Assembly: GCF_021462405.1 (NCBI RefSeq)
Contig: NZ_JAKEDU010000003.1
Location: 1-64,000, forward strand
Direction of reading: 5' to 3'
Source: Thermus tengchongensis
Lineage (GTDB): Bacteria > Deinococcota > Deinococci > Deinococcales > Thermaceae
DNA length: 64,000 nucleotides
In this document: positions 1 to 9,417 of the stretch, one piece after another
How the letters are laid out: every line of letters starts with the position of its first letter
How positions within the stretch are numbered: position 1 is the stretch's first letter
The notes under the pieces: model-generated
Seen by the model: only the letters and a program-made list of their open reading frames with translations
What the model was told of the DNA's origin: nothing
Databases searched by the model: none
Program-made: the position numbers and the translations under genes

Positions 1-386
<386 letters not shown>

Positions 387-441
387 CTGCGCCCTCCTTT
401 CCGTATGCGGGGCAGGCCCGAAGGCCCACCCCCAGGCATTC

Positions 442-2517
442 CTACTGACCCTTGATGAGCTTCTCCTGCACCTGCTTGGGGACTTCCTGGTAGTGGTCGA
501 AGAACATGACGAAGGAGCCTCGGCCCTGCGTCTTGGAGCGCAGGTCGGTGGCGTAGCCGAACATCTCCGCCAGGGGCACGTAGGCCCGGATCACCTGGGT
601 GTTCCCCCTGGGCTCCATGCCCAAGATCTGGCCCCGGCGGGCGTTCAGGTCGCCAATCACGTCGCCCATGTACTCCTCGGGGGTGGTGACCTCCACCCGC
701 ATGATGGGCTCGAGGATCACGGGATCCCCCTTCTGCACCGCTTCCTTGATGGCCATGGAGCCTGCGATCTTGAAGGCCATCTCCGAGGAGTCCACCTCGT
801 GGTAGGAACCGTCGTAGAGGGTCACCTTTACGTCCACCACGGGGAAGCCAATCAGGGGACCCGACTGCATGGCCTCCTCGATGCCCTTCTGCACCGCGGG
901 GATGTACTCCTTGGGGATCACCCCGCCCACGATGGCGTTGACGAACTCAAAGCCCGACCCTCGAGGCAGGGGCTCGGCCTTGATCTTGACGTGGCCGTAC
1001 TGGCCGCGGCCACCGGTCTGGCGGATGAACTTGCCCTCCACGTCCACCGGGCGGGTGATGGTCTCGCGGTAGGCCACCTGGGGCTTGCCCACGTTGGCGT
1101 CCACCTTGAACTCCCGCTTCAGGCGGTCCACGATGATCTCCAGGTGGAGCTCGCCCATCCCGCTGATGATGGTCTGGCCGGTCTCGGGGTGGGTGGAGAC
1201 GCGGAAGGTGGGGTCCTCCTCCGCCAGGCGGGCCAGGGCCTGGGAGAGCTTGTCCTGGTCCGCTTTGGTCTTGGGCTCGATGGCCACGTCGATGACGGGC
1301 TCGGGCACCTCAATGGACTCCAGGACGATGCGCGGGGCATCCTCGCCCACCAGGGTGTCCCCGGTGATGGTTTCCTTGAGGCCCACCACCGCCCCCAGGT
1401 CACCTGCCCGGAGCTCCTCCACCTCCTCCCGGTGGTTGGCGTGCATCCTGAGAAGCCGGGCCACCCGCTCCTTACGGCCCTTGGTGGTGTTGTACACGTA
1501 GGAGCCGGAGGTGAGGGTGCCGGAGTAGACCCGAATGAAGGTGAGGCGGCCCACGTAGGGGTCGGCCATGATCTTGAAGGCCAAGGCCGCCAGGGGGCCG
1601 TCGGGATCCGGGTGAATCTCCACCTCGTTCCCGTCAGGCGTGGTGCCCCGGATGGGGGGGATGTCCAAGGGGGAGGGCAGGTAGTCCACCACCGCATCCA
1701 GGAGGAGCTGGACGCCCTTGTTCTTCAAGGCGGAGCCCAAGAACACGGGGGTGATCTGGATGGCGATGGTGCCCTTGCGGATGGCCGCCACCAGCTCCTC
1801 CTCGGTGGGCTCCTCGCCCTCGAGGTACTTGAGCATCACGTTTTCATCGAAGTCAGCGGCGACCTCAATGAGCTTCTCGTGGTACTCCCGGGCCTGGGGG
1901 AGGTACTCCTCGGGGATGGGGACCTCACGGATGTCGGTGCCCAAGTCGTTGCCGTAGGTGTAGGCCTTCATCCGGAGGACGTCGATGATCCCGGAAAAGG
2001 TGTCCTCGCGGCCGATGGGGAGCTGCATGACCACGGGCCTCGCCCCCAGGCGCTCCTGCATGGTGCGGATCACCAGCCAAAGGTCAGCCCCCGTTTTGTC
2101 CATCTTGTTGGCGAAGGCGATGCGGGGCACCTTGTACTTCTCCGCCTGGCGCCAGACGGTCTCCGACTGGGGCTCCACCCCCTGGCTGGAGTCAAAGACC
2201 ACGATGGCCCCGTCCAGCACCCGCATGGAGCGCTCCACCTCGATGGTGAAGTCCACGTGGCCGGGGGTGTCGATGATGTTGATGCGGTGGTCCTTCCAGA
2301 AGCAGGTGGTCACGGCGGCGGTGATGGTGATGCCCCGCTCCCGCTCCTGCTCCATGAAGTCCATGGTGGCCGCACCCTCGTGGACCTCCCCGATTTTGTG
2401 GATCTTGCCGGTGTAGTAGAGGATGCGCTCGGTGGTGGTGGTCTTACCGGCATCGATGTGGGCGGCGATGCCGATGTTGCGGAGCCTCTTTAGGTCGTAC
2501 TCTACCTTAACCGCCAT
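442..2517 (-). CDS. fusA: Elongation factor G
   Basis: EF-G is the ribosomal translocase GTPase, and it acts with RRF in recycling. The 691-aa product has the P-loop AHIDAGKT at about residues 19-26, the G3 motif DTPGHVDF, the G4 motif NKMD and the full five-domain length, equal to Thermus EF-G. Domain IV residues ([14 protein letters not shown]) are intact. It lies 3 bp after rpsG and 55 bp before tuf on the same strand, so it is almost certainly co-transcribed. A short GGCC-CGAA-GGCC hairpin lies between fusA and tuf. Confidence 0.98.
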   Translation of the reverse strand: MAVKVEYDLKRLRNIGIAAHIDAGKTTTTERILYYTGKIHKIGEVHEGAATMDFMEQERERGITITAAVTTCFWKDHRINIIDTPGHVDFTIEVERSMRVLDGAIVVFDSSQGVEPQSETVWRQAEKYKVPRIAFANKMDKTGADLWLVIRTMQERLGARPVVMQLPIGREDTFSGIIDVLRMKAYTYGNDLGTDIREVPIPEEYLPQAREYHEKLIEVAADFDENVMLKYLEGEEPTEEELVAAIRKGTIAIQITPVFLGSALKNKGVQLLLDAVVDYLPSPLDIPPIRGTTPDGNEVEIHPDPDGPLAALAFKIMADPYVGRLTFIRVYSGTLTSGSYVYNTTKGRKERVARLLRMHANHREEVEELRAGDLGAVVGLKETITGDTLVGEDAPRIVLESIEVPEPVIDVAIEPKTKADQDKLSQALARLAEEDPTFRVSTHPETGQTIISGMGELHLEIIVDRLKREFKVDANVGKPQVAYRETITRPVDVEGKFIRQTGGRGQYGHVKIKAEPLPRGSGFEFVNAIVGGVIPKEYIPAVQKGIEEAMQSGPLIGFPVVDVKVTLYDGSYHEVDSSEMAFKIAGSMAIKEAVQKGDPVILEPIMRVEVTTPEEYMGDVIGDLNARRGQILGMEPRGNTQVIRAYVPLAEMFGYATDLRSKTQGRGSFVMFFDHYQEVPKQVQEKLIKGQ

Positions 2518-2520
2518 GGC

Positions 2521-2991
2521 TTACCACCGGTAGTGGGCGTAGGCGCGGTTGGCCTCGGCCATGCGCTCCACGTCCTCCTTCTTCTTCACCGCTCCGCCCT
2601 TGCCCTCGGCCGCATCCATGAGTTCATGGGCGATGCGCACGGCAGCCCCCCGCTCGGAACGGGCGTTGGCCGCCTGCACCAGCCAGCGCAGGGCCAAGGA
2701 CTGCTGCCTCCTGGGGGAGACCTCCATGGGCACCTGGTAGTTGGCCCCACCCACGCGGCGGGAACGCACCTCCATCCGGGGCTTCACGTTCTCCACCGCC
2801 TGCTTAAAGACCTTCAACGGCTCCTGCCCGGTCTTCTCCTGGATGATGCGACAGGCATCGTAGAAGATGCGGGCAGCCAGGTTCTTCTTGCCATCCCGCA
2901 TGATCTTGTTGATGAAGGCCGACACCACCACATCCCCGTAGACCAGGTCGGGCTGCAGTTGGCGTACCTCTGCTCTTCTTCTCCGTGCCAT
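2521..2991 (-). CDS. rpsG: 30S ribosomal protein S7
   Basis: S7 nucleates assembly of the 30S head by binding the 3' major domain of 16S rRNA and contacts the E-site. The 156-aa product has the normal bacterial length and the conserved regions [10 protein letters not shown]-like ([12 protein letters not shown]), [19 protein letters not shown] and the C-terminal AHYRW. It sits 7 bp after rpsL and 3 bp before fusA, the classical str-operon order. In enterobacteria S7 is the translational repressor of this operon; whether that holds here cannot be judged from the sequence. Confidence 0.98.
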   Translation of the reverse strand: MARRRRAEVRQLQPDLVYGDVVVSAFINKIMRDGKKNLAARIFYDACRIIQEKTGQEPLKVFKQAVENVKPRMEVRSRRVGGANYQVPMEVSPRRQQSLALRWLVQAANARSERGAAVRIAHELMDAAEGKGGAVKKKEDVERMAEANRAYAHYRW

Positions 2992-2998
2992 AGCTCAC

Positions 2999-3412
2999 CT
3001 ACTTCTTCTTGGCCGGAGCCGCGCCCTTGGCCTCCTTAGGCTTCTTGGTTCCGTACTTGGAGCGGCTCTTCTTGCGGTCCTTCACGCCCTGGGCGTCGTA
3101 GACCCCGCGCACGATGTGGTAGCGCACGCCCGGCAGGTCCTTCACACGGCCACCCCGGATGAGGACCACGGAGTGCTCCTGCAGGTTGTGCCCCTCACCG
3201 GGAATGTAGGCGGTCACCTCGTACCCGGAGGTAAGGCGCACCTTGGCCACCTTACGCAAGGCGGAGTTGGGCTTCTTGGGGGTTACGGTGCGCACCACCG
3301 TGCACACCCCCCGGCGGAAGGGCGAGCCCTTCAAGGCCGGAACCTTGCTCTTCTTCTGGACCTTCTCGCGGCCCTTTCTAACCAGCTGGTTGATCGTCGG
3401 CAGTGCCACCAC
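2999..3412 (-). CDS. rpsL: 30S ribosomal protein S12
   Basis: S12 lies at the decoding centre and controls tRNA selection accuracy. The 137-aa product contains the hallmark segments [20 protein letters not shown] and [28 protein letters not shown]. The lysines of KKPNS and GRVKDLP, where streptomycin-resistance substitutions fall, are wild type. The start ATG gives [10 protein letters not shown], a few residues longer than the usual MPTINQL start. The C-terminus is Lys/Ala-rich. It is the first gene of the operon, preceded by a structured leader of roughly 120 nt. Confidence 0.97.
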   Translation of the reverse strand: MVALPTINQLVRKGREKVQKKSKVPALKGSPFRRGVCTVVRTVTPKKPNSALRKVAKVRLTSGYEVTAYIPGEGHNLQEHSVVLIRGGRVKDLPGVRYHIVRGVYDAQGVKDRKKSRSKYGTKKPKEAKGAAPAKKK

Positions 3413-3454
3413 TCCCTTCTTATTGGACTTGCCCCCGTGTTCTCAAGATCCACC

Positions 3455-3528
3455 CGGGGGAAGGTGCATTCCCCCGACCTTCGCCCACACAGGGCAGCAC
3501 CCTCAGGACCAGGGGCTGGCCCTGAGGG
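3455..3528 (-). promoter_or_regulatory. Structured rpsL mRNA leader with two strong hairpins
   Basis: The str transcript leader contains two hairpins. One (3500-3528) has 8-bp arms CCCTCAGG/CCTGAGGG enclosing a CCAG/CTGG inner stem with a GGG loop and a single mismatch. The second (3455-3476) has arms CGGGGGAA/TTCCCCCG and a 6-nt loop. Neither is followed by a U-tract, so they look like regulatory or stability structures rather than simple terminators. Their function is not known from the sequence. Confidence 0.55.
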
Positions 3529-3542
3529 CCCTCAACTTGCCT

Positions 3543-3571
3543 AGTCTACAGGCCCAGGGGCGTTTTGACAA
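3543..3571 (-). promoter_or_regulatory. str operon promoter
   Basis: On the minus strand a -35 TTGTCA (3566-3571) and a -10 TAGACT (3543-3548) are separated by exactly 17 bp. It faces rpsL, about 130 bp upstream of the ATG, and is a good match to the housekeeping sigma consensus. It lies just beyond the terminator of the upstream tRNA-Thr gene, so the operon appears transcriptionally separate from the tRNA. Confidence 0.75.
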
Positions 3572-3586
3572 GCGGCGAGCCATGGA

Positions 3587-3608
3587 AAACCCCCGCCCGA
3601 AGGCGGGG
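3587..3608 (-). terminator. Intrinsic terminator of tRNA-Thr
   Basis: On the minus strand, immediately after the tRNA, arms CCCCGCC/GGCGGGG (3591-3608) enclose a 4-nt loop, followed by a G and a T4 tract. It is a compact rho-independent terminator. Confidence 0.75.
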
Positions 3609-3613
3609 TGTTC

Positions 3614-3688
3614 TGGAGCCGGTGGCCGGATTCGAACCGGCGGCCTACCGCTTACGAGGCGGTTGCTCTACCGCTGAGCTACACCGGC
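3614..3688 (-). tRNA. tRNA-Thr (anticodon CGT)
   Basis: The minus strand folds into a full cloverleaf: acceptor arms GCCGGTG/CACCGGC, D-arm with AGCTCAGCGGTAGAGC, anticodon stem ACCGC/GCGGT with loop CTCGTAA (anticodon CGT, reading ACG threonine codons) and T-arm GGTTCGAATCC. The CCA end is encoded (TGG at 3614-3616 on the plus strand). It has its own promoter and terminator. Confidence 0.95.
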
Positions 3689-3699
3689 CCGCCCTAAAG

Positions 3700-3728
3700 A
3701 GTCTAGGGCAGGAGGCTCTTCTTGGCAA
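3700..3728 (-). promoter_or_regulatory. tRNA-Thr promoter
   Basis: On the minus strand a -35 TTGCCA (3723-3728) and a -10 TAGACT (3700-3705) have a 17-bp spacer and place the start site a few bases before the mature tRNA 5' end at 3688. The -10 is identical to that of the rpsL promoter. The -35 begins right at the stop codon of the upstream permease gene. Confidence 0.7.
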
Positions 3729-4844
3729 CTACCTGAGCACCACCCCGGGCTGGACCCTTAGGGCACGGAAGAGGGGCAAGAGAGCGGAAAGGAAGGTGGC
3801 GGCTAGGCTTGCGCCGCTCACCAGAAGGAAGTCCGAAAGGCGCATCTCCACAGGCAGGTGGGTGAGGAAGTAAAGCTCCCCCGGAAGGTCCACTGGGCGG
3901 AGGGAGAGGTAGAGGCAAAGAAGATACCCCAGGAGATTGCCTAGAAGAACCCCCCCGATTCCCAGAAAAACCCCTTCCAGGGCGAAAACCATCCCCACGG
4001 TGAACCTCGAGGCCCCCATGGCCCGAAGAAGGGCGATCTCCGGGGTCTTCTCCACCACCTTGAGCACAAGAAGGTTGGCCACCCCCAGGGCGGCCACCGC
4101 CACAATCAGGAAGATCAGGATGCCCAGGACCCGCTTCTGCAGGGAAAGCTGCTCCAAAAGTGTACGCTGGGTGTCCTGCCAGGCCTGGGGGAAAAAGCGG
4201 GTGCCGGCAAGGGCTACCCCTATCTCCTTGGCCCGCCAGGGGTCCTTAAGGCGCACCTGGTACCCTTGGGCCCGTATGCCGGAAAGCCTCTCCACCGTTT
4301 TCAGGTCCACGAAGGCATAGGCGGAATCCAGGAGGTAGTTTCCCGTGCGAAACGCCCCCAAGACCCTTAGCTCCACCCGCTCCTGGGTGGCGGACATGGC
4401 ATAGAGCCTGTCCCCCACGAAGGCTCCCAGGGATTGTTGCAGAGCCGAGCCCAGGTAGATGCCCCCGGGTTCCAGCCCCAGCCCCAGACCGGGGTAGAGG
4501 GCCTCACCTCCCTCACCCAGGCCCACCAGGGTGGCGAAGTCCACCCCCGGGCCCCTGGCACCCTCCGCCGGGCGGATTAGGAGAGCCTTGGTGGCGGCAA
4601 AGGGGGCGTAGGCCTCCATCTCGGGGTGTTGGGGCATGGGGGGGAGTTCCTCCGAAAGGCTGAAGAGGACCAGGTGGGGGTAGGCCTTCAAGGTGGCCCG
4701 CACCAGACCACTGACAAAGCCATTGGTGAGGGAGAGGGCGGTGAGGAGGACCGCCACCCCTACCCCCACCCCCAAAAGGGCCAAGGCGGTCTGCAGGGGC
4801 CTACGCCGCAGGTGGGCCAGGGCCAGAAAGAAGGCGAAGCGCAC
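3729..4844 (-). CDS. ABC transporter permease, FtsX/LolC-E/MacB-type
   Basis: This 371-aa integral membrane protein has the four-helix layout of FtsX-domain permeases. One membrane segment is near the N-terminus (about residues 18-40, LLGVGVGVAVLLTALSL). A large periplasmic domain of about 200 residues follows, then three helices after residue 240 containing the typical ALLRAMGASRFTVG segment. Such proteins work with a cytoplasmic ATPase to drive lipoprotein sorting or extracytoplasmic mechanotransmission. No ATPase gene is adjacent, so the partner must be elsewhere. It lies 28 bp after the 3D-domain gene on the same strand. The substrate is unknown. Confidence 0.82.
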   Translation of the reverse strand: MRFAFFLALAHLRRRPLQTALALLGVGVGVAVLLTALSLTNGFVSGLVRATLKAYPHLVLFSLSEELPPMPQHPEMEAYAPFAATKALLIRPAEGARGPGVDFATLVGLGEGGEALYPGLGLGLEPGGIYLGSALQQSLGAFVGDRLYAMSATQERVELRVLGAFRTGNYLLDSAYAFVDLKTVERLSGIRAQGYQVRLKDPWRAKEIGVALAGTRFFPQAWQDTQRTLLEQLSLQKRVLGILIFLIVAVAALGVANLLVLKVVEKTPEIALLRAMGASRFTVGMVFALEGVFLGIGGVLLGNLLGYLLCLYLSLRPVDLPGELYFLTHLPVEMRLSDFLLVSGASLAATFLSALLPLFRALRVQPGVVLR

Positions 4845-4872
4845 GCCCTAAGGATAAGGAAACTCTTGGCCT

Positions 4873-5301
4873 TTAGCGCCTGGGGTACTCCACCACCTCG
4901 AGGCTCACCACCCTGCGGCCAAAGCGCAGGGCTGTGGCCCGGTCGGGAAGCCAAACGTCCACCTTCTCCCGCATCCTGGGGTGCATCACGTCGGCCACCA
5001 CGAAGATGCGGTCCCGGAAAAGGTAGTCAAACTGCCCACGGCCCCGGCCGTACACGGAACCCAGGTCCTTAAGGCGCACCTTGGTGCCGTAGGGCAGGAC
5101 CTTGAGGAGGTCCGGGCTCACCGCCAGGACCCCCAAGCGGGTGCGCATGCCGGTGGCGGTGAGAAAGGGGGTGGAGTCGGTTTCCCGTACGCTGGAGGTG
5201 TAGGCCGTAGCCTGCAAGACCAGCACCTTCTTACCGCCAGACTGGGCCCATCCCCCAGCAACGGCGAGGGATAGAAGGAGCGCCACGAGCAATCCTCGCA
5301 T
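4873..5301 (-). CDS. Secreted 3D-domain protein (double-psi beta-barrel, RlpA/MltA-like)
   Basis: The product is 142 aa with a clear signal peptide (MRGLLVALLLSLAVAGGWAQ). It has the 3D-domain pattern: ATAYTSS at the start, then TATGMRTRLGVLAVSPD, PYGTKVRL, and the aspartate-rich end VVADVMH...VDVWLPD...ALRFGRR. Related domains occur in lytic transglycosylases (MltA), RlpA and YabE/YuiC cell-wall proteins, so a role in peptidoglycan turnover outside the cytoplasmic membrane is likely. There is no other domain. It may be co-transcribed with the downstream permease. Confidence 0.82.
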   Translation of the reverse strand: MRGLLVALLLSLAVAGGWAQSGGKKVLVLQATAYTSSVRETDSTPFLTATGMRTRLGVLAVSPDLLKVLPYGTKVRLKDLGSVYGRGRGQFDYLFRDRIFVVADVMHPRMREKVDVWLPDRATALRFGRRVVSLEVVEYPRR

Positions 5302-5497
5302 AGCGCCCCTGAGTATGCAGACGAACCCTGGGAATTTCTGAGAAGGATGAGGTCAAGCCCTCATGCAAGCCCCTGCTTCTATTTTGAATTCATTCCCGAA
5401 GCTTAAGAACTCCGCACTGTAAAGAGCGCAATTTCCGCTACTCTATGAGAAAAAACCAAATGAACTTTAGTTTCTCCTAATCCCCATTTAAAGACCC
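5302..5497. other. AT-rich intergenic stretch
   Basis: This region, especially 5370-5490, is far richer in A+T than its surroundings. It holds an inverted repeat ATGAGG (5347-5352)/CCTCAT (5359-5364) upstream of the 3D gene. It also holds a weak minus-strand terminator-like structure after the lipoprotein gene: arms around 5456-5470 followed by a T6 tract at 5450-5455. No convincing gene is present. Confidence 0.4.
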
Positions 5498-6340
5498 TCA
5501 GGGACAAGGGGAGGCAGAAAGGGTGAGGGTGTACCTGCCGCTGAAGCGGCTCTCGGGATCGTTAAACCCAGCCATGGACTGGTTGCGCTCCTGGACCACA
5601 ACTATACTGGGTGTGAAGCCGAGATCGCCCAGATTCACCACCCGCATCACCCGGTCTAGACGAACGGGGTTTCCCGGAGTGGTGCTCGCGGAAACCTTGG
5701 CAACCAAATCCAGAACCCCGGGTTCAAAACACAGGTATGGGCCGCTTCCCGGGTTCAGCTGGTACATGTCGGCTTCCCCCACAAACTCTATGGCCCCTAT
5801 GGTGCTTCCCAGAGAAAGCGGCTGTAGGGGTCGGCTCGGATCGCCATTCGGATCTGGGGTGAACCAAACGGCCTTTAAACTCGCCGTATCCTGCTCTGTA
5901 GCAAGATTCTCCACACGGAGATAGAAGACTTGCCCTGTTGTGCCCCGGAAGTTAAGGCGGATACCAATGTCGGCAAACACCTGTGGGGTCAGTCCCAAGG
6001 GGTATGCGTAGATCTCGGCAACCACGCCAAACCTATCCCGGGCAACGCTGACCGCCTGGACAACCCCTTGGTCGTTGAGGAGTACCAGCCGCAGATTTCC
6101 CCGCAACTGAAGTTGCGCCGACACCGCGCTCACCTGCACCGCACCCGAATTGGGCAAACGAATGCGGAAAGTTTTGACAGCAGGAACCACACGTCCTCCC
6201 GAACGTACCTCGGCAGCAGGTAAGGGAACCGGTAAAACCGTTCCCCCTACGTCCAGATCGCCACTCACCGGCGGTACAGGTTGCACGCCGCAAGCCGCCA
6301 GCAAAATGAGGCTGGCTAAAATCAGGCTCTGTCGCCACAT
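5498..6340 (-). CDS. Predicted lipoprotein of unknown function
   Basis: The 280-aa product has a lipobox (LILLAACGVQ) and so is probably acylated at Cys17 and exported. After a proline-rich linker the mature part reads like a beta-rich, immunoglobulin-like domain with alternating hydrophobic strands (FRIRLPNSGAVQVSAVSAQLQLRG) and an NPDPNGDPS-type loop. I recognise no family. The gene is noticeably lower in G+C and less biased at third positions than its neighbours, and it adjoins an AT-rich intergenic region, suggesting acquisition by transfer. The start at ATG 6340 is preceded by a G-rich stretch rather than a clear Shine-Dalgarno sequence. Confidence 0.7.
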   Translation of the reverse strand: MWRQSLILASLILLAACGVQPVPPVSGDLDVGGTVLPVPLPAAEVRSGGRVVPAVKTFRIRLPNSGAVQVSAVSAQLQLRGNLRLVLLNDQGVVQAVSVARDRFGVVAEIYAYPLGLTPQVFADIGIRLNFRGTTGQVFYLRVENLATEQDTASLKAVWFTPDPNGDPSRPLQPLSLGSTIGAIEFVGEADMYQLNPGSGPYLCFEPGVLDLVAKVSASTTPGNPVRLDRVMRVVNLGDLGFTPSIVVVQERNQSMAGFNDPESRFSGRYTLTLSASPCP

Positions 6341-6405
6341 AGCAAACCCCCCTCTCCCTCAAGCATAGTTCGGAAGAGGGGGTAGAGCCTTGGAGTTTCC
6401 TTTAG

Positions 6406-7971
6406 CTACTCCAAGACCCCCAGGTAGGCGTAAAGGTCAGGCCCTCCAGGGAGGATCTCCACCACGAGCCCCGGGAACTTCCCGACCACTTCCTCGGCCT
6501 TTTCCTTAGAGGTGTTGGGGCCCAGGAAAAGGGTGAGGATTTCCTTGTCTTCTCCAGCCAGGCGGATAAGGCCCTCCAGCACCTCCTCGGGGGTTTCCCC
6601 CATGAGGACCAGCCTTCCATCCAGAAGCCCGATGGGCTTATCCTTTAGGACCTTGACCCCATCCACCTCAGCGTCCCGGCTGGCCCACGTGACCTCGAGG
6701 GTCACCGCCCCCTTTAGGGCCTCCTCCATCTCGGGAAGAAGCTCCTCCACCTCCACCTCAGGCAAGTAGCGCACCGCCGCCGCCAGGCCCTGGCCCAGGG
6801 TACGGGTCTTGAGCACGTACACCTCTTTGCCCTGGGCTTTGGCCAGCTCCGCCGCCTTCTCCGCCGCCAGGAAAACGTTCGGGTTGTTGGGCAGGAGGAT
6901 CACCTTGGGGCTGGCCACGCTCCTGATGGCAGCCAGCAGATCCTCCACGCTGGGGTTTTGCGTCTTGTCCCCCGCCACCACCCGGGCCCCCAGGCTGCGG
7001 AAGACCCGACTCGGGCCATGCCCCAAGGCCACCGCCACCAGGCCCGTGGGAGGAGGGGCCTCCTCTCCTGCCCCCACCATGGCCAGAATCTCCGTGTGTT
7101 GCTCGGTCATGTCTTCCACCTTGGTGCGCACCATGCGGCCGAAGCGGGCCACGGTGGCCAGGAGGCCATCGGGGTCGTCGGTGTGGATGTGCCCCTTCAC
7201 GTAGCCCTCGGCCCCCACCACCAAGAGGGAGTCCCCGAAGGGGGCCACGGCCTCGCGGATCCTCTCTATGGGCACCTCCACCCCCTCCATGAGGAACTCC
7301 GTGCAGTAGCCAAACTCCTCGGTGGCGAAGGCGGTCTGGGCGTAGCGCTCCACCTTGGGGGGCTCGGGCAGGGGAAGCCCCAGGACATACCCCCGAATAC
7401 CCTCCAGAAAGCGCACATACCCCGCACCCCCGGCGTCCACCACCCCCGCCTGCTTCAGGACGGGAAGGAGATCCGGGGTCTTCTCCAGAGCCCTTTGGGC
7501 TGCGCCAAGGGCATTTGCCAGGGTTTCCTCGAGGGTCTCCCCTTGAGCTCCTTCCCCAGCCGCCCGGGCCACGGTGAGGATGGTGCCTTCCACCGGCTTC
7601 ATCACCGCCTTGTATCCGGTTTCCGCCCCCAGGCGCAGGGCCTCAGCTAGGGCGGAGGCATCCAGCACCTCCCTCTTGCGGAGGGCCTCGCTGAACCCCT
7701 TCAGGATCTGGGAAAGGATCACCCCGCTGTTCCCCCGAGCCCCCAAAAGGCTCCCGTAAGCGATGGCCCGGGCCACCTCCGGCATCTTGGAGGTGTCGGC
7801 CAGATCTAGCTCCCGCCGGGCAGATTGGAGGGTGAGGTGCATGTTGGTGCCCGTGTCCCCATCGGGGACAGGGTAGACGTTGAGGGCGTTGATCTCCTCC
7901 ACGAACACGGAAAACCAGTCCGTGGCGTAGCGGAAGGCCTCGGCCACCTCCCCAGGGCTTAGGCTAGCCAC
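6406..7971 (-). CDS. DAK2-domain fatty acid kinase-like protein (FakA/YloV family)
   Basis: FakA phosphorylates fatty acids bound to a FakB (DegV) protein for entry into phospholipid synthesis. The 521-aa product has the N-terminal DhaL/DAK2 domain with the nucleotide/Mg motif NVYPVPDGDTGTNMHLTL and SLLGARGNSGVILSQI, a VVDAGGAGYV segment, then the middle and C-terminal FakA domains (EGYVKGHIHTDDPDG). The gene overlaps the upstream Asp23-family gene by 8 bp, the same pairing seen in Firmicutes (yloU-yloV). No FakB is in this window. Function as a fatty acid kinase is inferred from the family. Confidence 0.85.
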   Translation of the reverse strand: MASLSPGEVAEAFRYATDWFSVFVEEINALNVYPVPDGDTGTNMHLTLQSARRELDLADTSKMPEVARAIAYGSLLGARGNSGVILSQILKGFSEALRKREVLDASALAEALRLGAETGYKAVMKPVEGTILTVARAAGEGAQGETLEETLANALGAAQRALEKTPDLLPVLKQAGVVDAGGAGYVRFLEGIRGYVLGLPLPEPPKVERYAQTAFATEEFGYCTEFLMEGVEVPIERIREAVAPFGDSLLVVGAEGYVKGHIHTDDPDGLLATVARFGRMVRTKVEDMTEQHTEILAMVGAGEEAPPPTGLVAVALGHGPSRVFRSLGARVVAGDKTQNPSVEDLLAAIRSVASPKVILLPNNPNVFLAAEKAAELAKAQGKEVYVLKTRTLGQGLAAAVRYLPEVEVEELLPEMEEALKGAVTLEVTWASRDAEVDGVKVLKDKPIGLLDGRLVLMGETPEEVLEGLIRLAGEDKEILTLFLGPNTSKEKAEEVVGKFPGLVVEILPGGPDLYAYLGVLE

Positions 7972-8305
7972 GCCCCACCCCCACCACGTGGACCCGCACC
8001 TGGGAGAGCTTAACCCCTGCCAGCTTCTCGGCGGCGAAGGCTACCCGCTCCGCCAAAGACTCCACCACCGTGGGGATGCGGGCGCCCACCGCCACCACCA
8101 CGTAGAAGTCGGCGGTGTACTTTCCCGGGCTCGTCGGGTCCTGGCGCACCACCACCCCCTCGCTGGCCTCCTGCCGCCCCAGGATGCGCACCACCTGGTC
8201 CTTAAACCCCGCCGGGGCCATGCCCACCACCCCCGGCACCTCGTGGGCCGCCAGGGCCAGCAAGGAGGCCAAAGCCCCCTCAGTTACCGTCACCCGTCCT
8301 TGCAT
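7964..8305 (-). CDS. Asp23/Gls24 family protein (YloU-like)
   Basis: This 113-aa protein has the Asp23 pattern: MQGRVTVTEGALASLLALAAHEVPGVVGM at the start, YTADFYVVVAVGARIPTVVESLAERV in the middle and VRVHVVGV near the end. Family members are small cytoplasmic or membrane-associated proteins often linked to envelope stress. They are almost invariably encoded next to a DAK2/FakA protein, as here with an 8-bp overlap. The biochemical role is unknown. The gene lies directly after ald (1-bp gap), so it may be read from the ald transcript. Confidence 0.85.
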   Translation of the reverse strand: MQGRVTVTEGALASLLALAAHEVPGVVGMAPAGFKDQVVRILGRQEASEGVVVRQDPTSPGKYTADFYVVVAVGARIPTVVESLAERVAFAAEKLAGVKLSQVRVHVVGVGRG

Positions 8306-8306
8306 C

Positions 8307-9416
8307 CTACCTCCTTAGGGCCTCCTCCGGGGGAGTATAGGACAGGCCGAAGGCCTCCGCCACCCCGGGATGGGTGAGGAGTCCCTTGTGGGTGTTCAGG
8401 CCCTTGAGAAGAGCGCCATCCTCCAGGAGGGCTTGAAGGCCCTTCTCCGCCAGCTTCAGCACATAGGGCAGGGTCTGGTTGGTAAGGGCGAAGGTGCTGG
8501 TCCTGGGCACCGCCCCCGGCATGTTGGCCACCCCGTAGTGCACCACTCCCTCCACCACGTAGGTGGGCTCGGCGTGGGTGGTGGGGCGGATGGTCTCCAC
8601 GCACCCCCCCTGGTCCACGGCCACGTCCACAATCACCGAGCCCTCCTTCATGAGGGGAAGCATGTCCCGGGTAACCAGCTTGGGAGCCTTGGCCCCCGGC
8701 ACCAAGACCGCCCCGATGAGGAGGTCAGCGTGCTGGATGCTCTTCTTGATATTGGCCTCGGTGGCGGTGAGGGTGACCACCCGGCCCCCGAAGATATCGT
8801 CCAGGTACTGAAGGCGCCTGTGGTTCACGTCCAGAATGGTCACCTGGGCCCCCATACCCAGGGCGATCTTGGCGGCGTTGGTGCCCACGGTACCGCCCCC
8901 CAGGATGACCACGCTGGCCGGGGCCACCCCGGGCACCCCCCCGAGGAGCACCCCCCGCCCCCCGTGGGGCTTCTCCAGGAACTGGGCCCCCACCTGGGGG
9001 GCCATGCGGCCCGCCACCTCGCTCATGGGCACCAGGAGGGGCAGGGAGCCATCGGGAAGCTGCACCGTCTCGTAGGCGATCCCCGTGACCCCACTCCTCA
9101 GCATGGCCTCAGTGAGGGCGCGGTCCGCAGCCAGGTGCAGGTAGGTGAAGAGGAGGAGCCCCTCCCGCAGGAAGGGGTACTCCTCGGGCAGGGGCTCCTT
9201 CACCTTCACCACCATCTCCGCTCCCCAGGCCTCCTCCCGGCTCACCAGGTGGGCCCCGGCTCGCTCGTACTCGGCATCGGATAGGCCGGAACCCACACCC
9301 GCTCCCCGTTCCACCAAAACGGTATGCCCCCGCTTGACCAGGCTTTCCACCCCACCCGGGGTCATGGCCACGCGGTTTTCCAGGGTCTTGATCTCCTTGG
9401 GTACGCCGATCACCAT
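8307..9416 (-). CDS. ald: Alanine dehydrogenase
   Basis: The enzyme catalyses NAD-dependent interconversion of L-alanine and pyruvate plus ammonia. The 369-aa product has the family start [20 protein letters not shown], the FTYLHLA region containing the catalytic-area histidine, the Rossmann motif [13 protein letters not shown] and the [11 protein letters not shown] segment. Length and motifs are those of hexameric alanine dehydrogenases. It lies between truB (upstream, 1-bp gap) and the Asp23 gene, all minus strand, suggesting a mixed operon. Confidence 0.95.
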   Translation of the reverse strand: MVIGVPKEIKTLENRVAMTPGGVESLVKRGHTVLVERGAGVGSGLSDAEYERAGAHLVSREEAWGAEMVVKVKEPLPEEYPFLREGLLLFTYLHLAADRALTEAMLRSGVTGIAYETVQLPDGSLPLLVPMSEVAGRMAPQVGAQFLEKPHGGRGVLLGGVPGVAPASVVILGGGTVGTNAAKIALGMGAQVTILDVNHRRLQYLDDIFGGRVVTLTATEANIKKSIQHADLLIGAVLVPGAKAPKLVTRDMLPLMKEGSVIVDVAVDQGGCVETIRPTTHAEPTYVVEGVVHYGVANMPGAVPRTSTFALTNQTLPYVLKLAEKGLQALLEDGALLKGLNTHKGLLTHPGVAEAFGLSYTPPEEALRR

Positions 9417-9417
9417 A

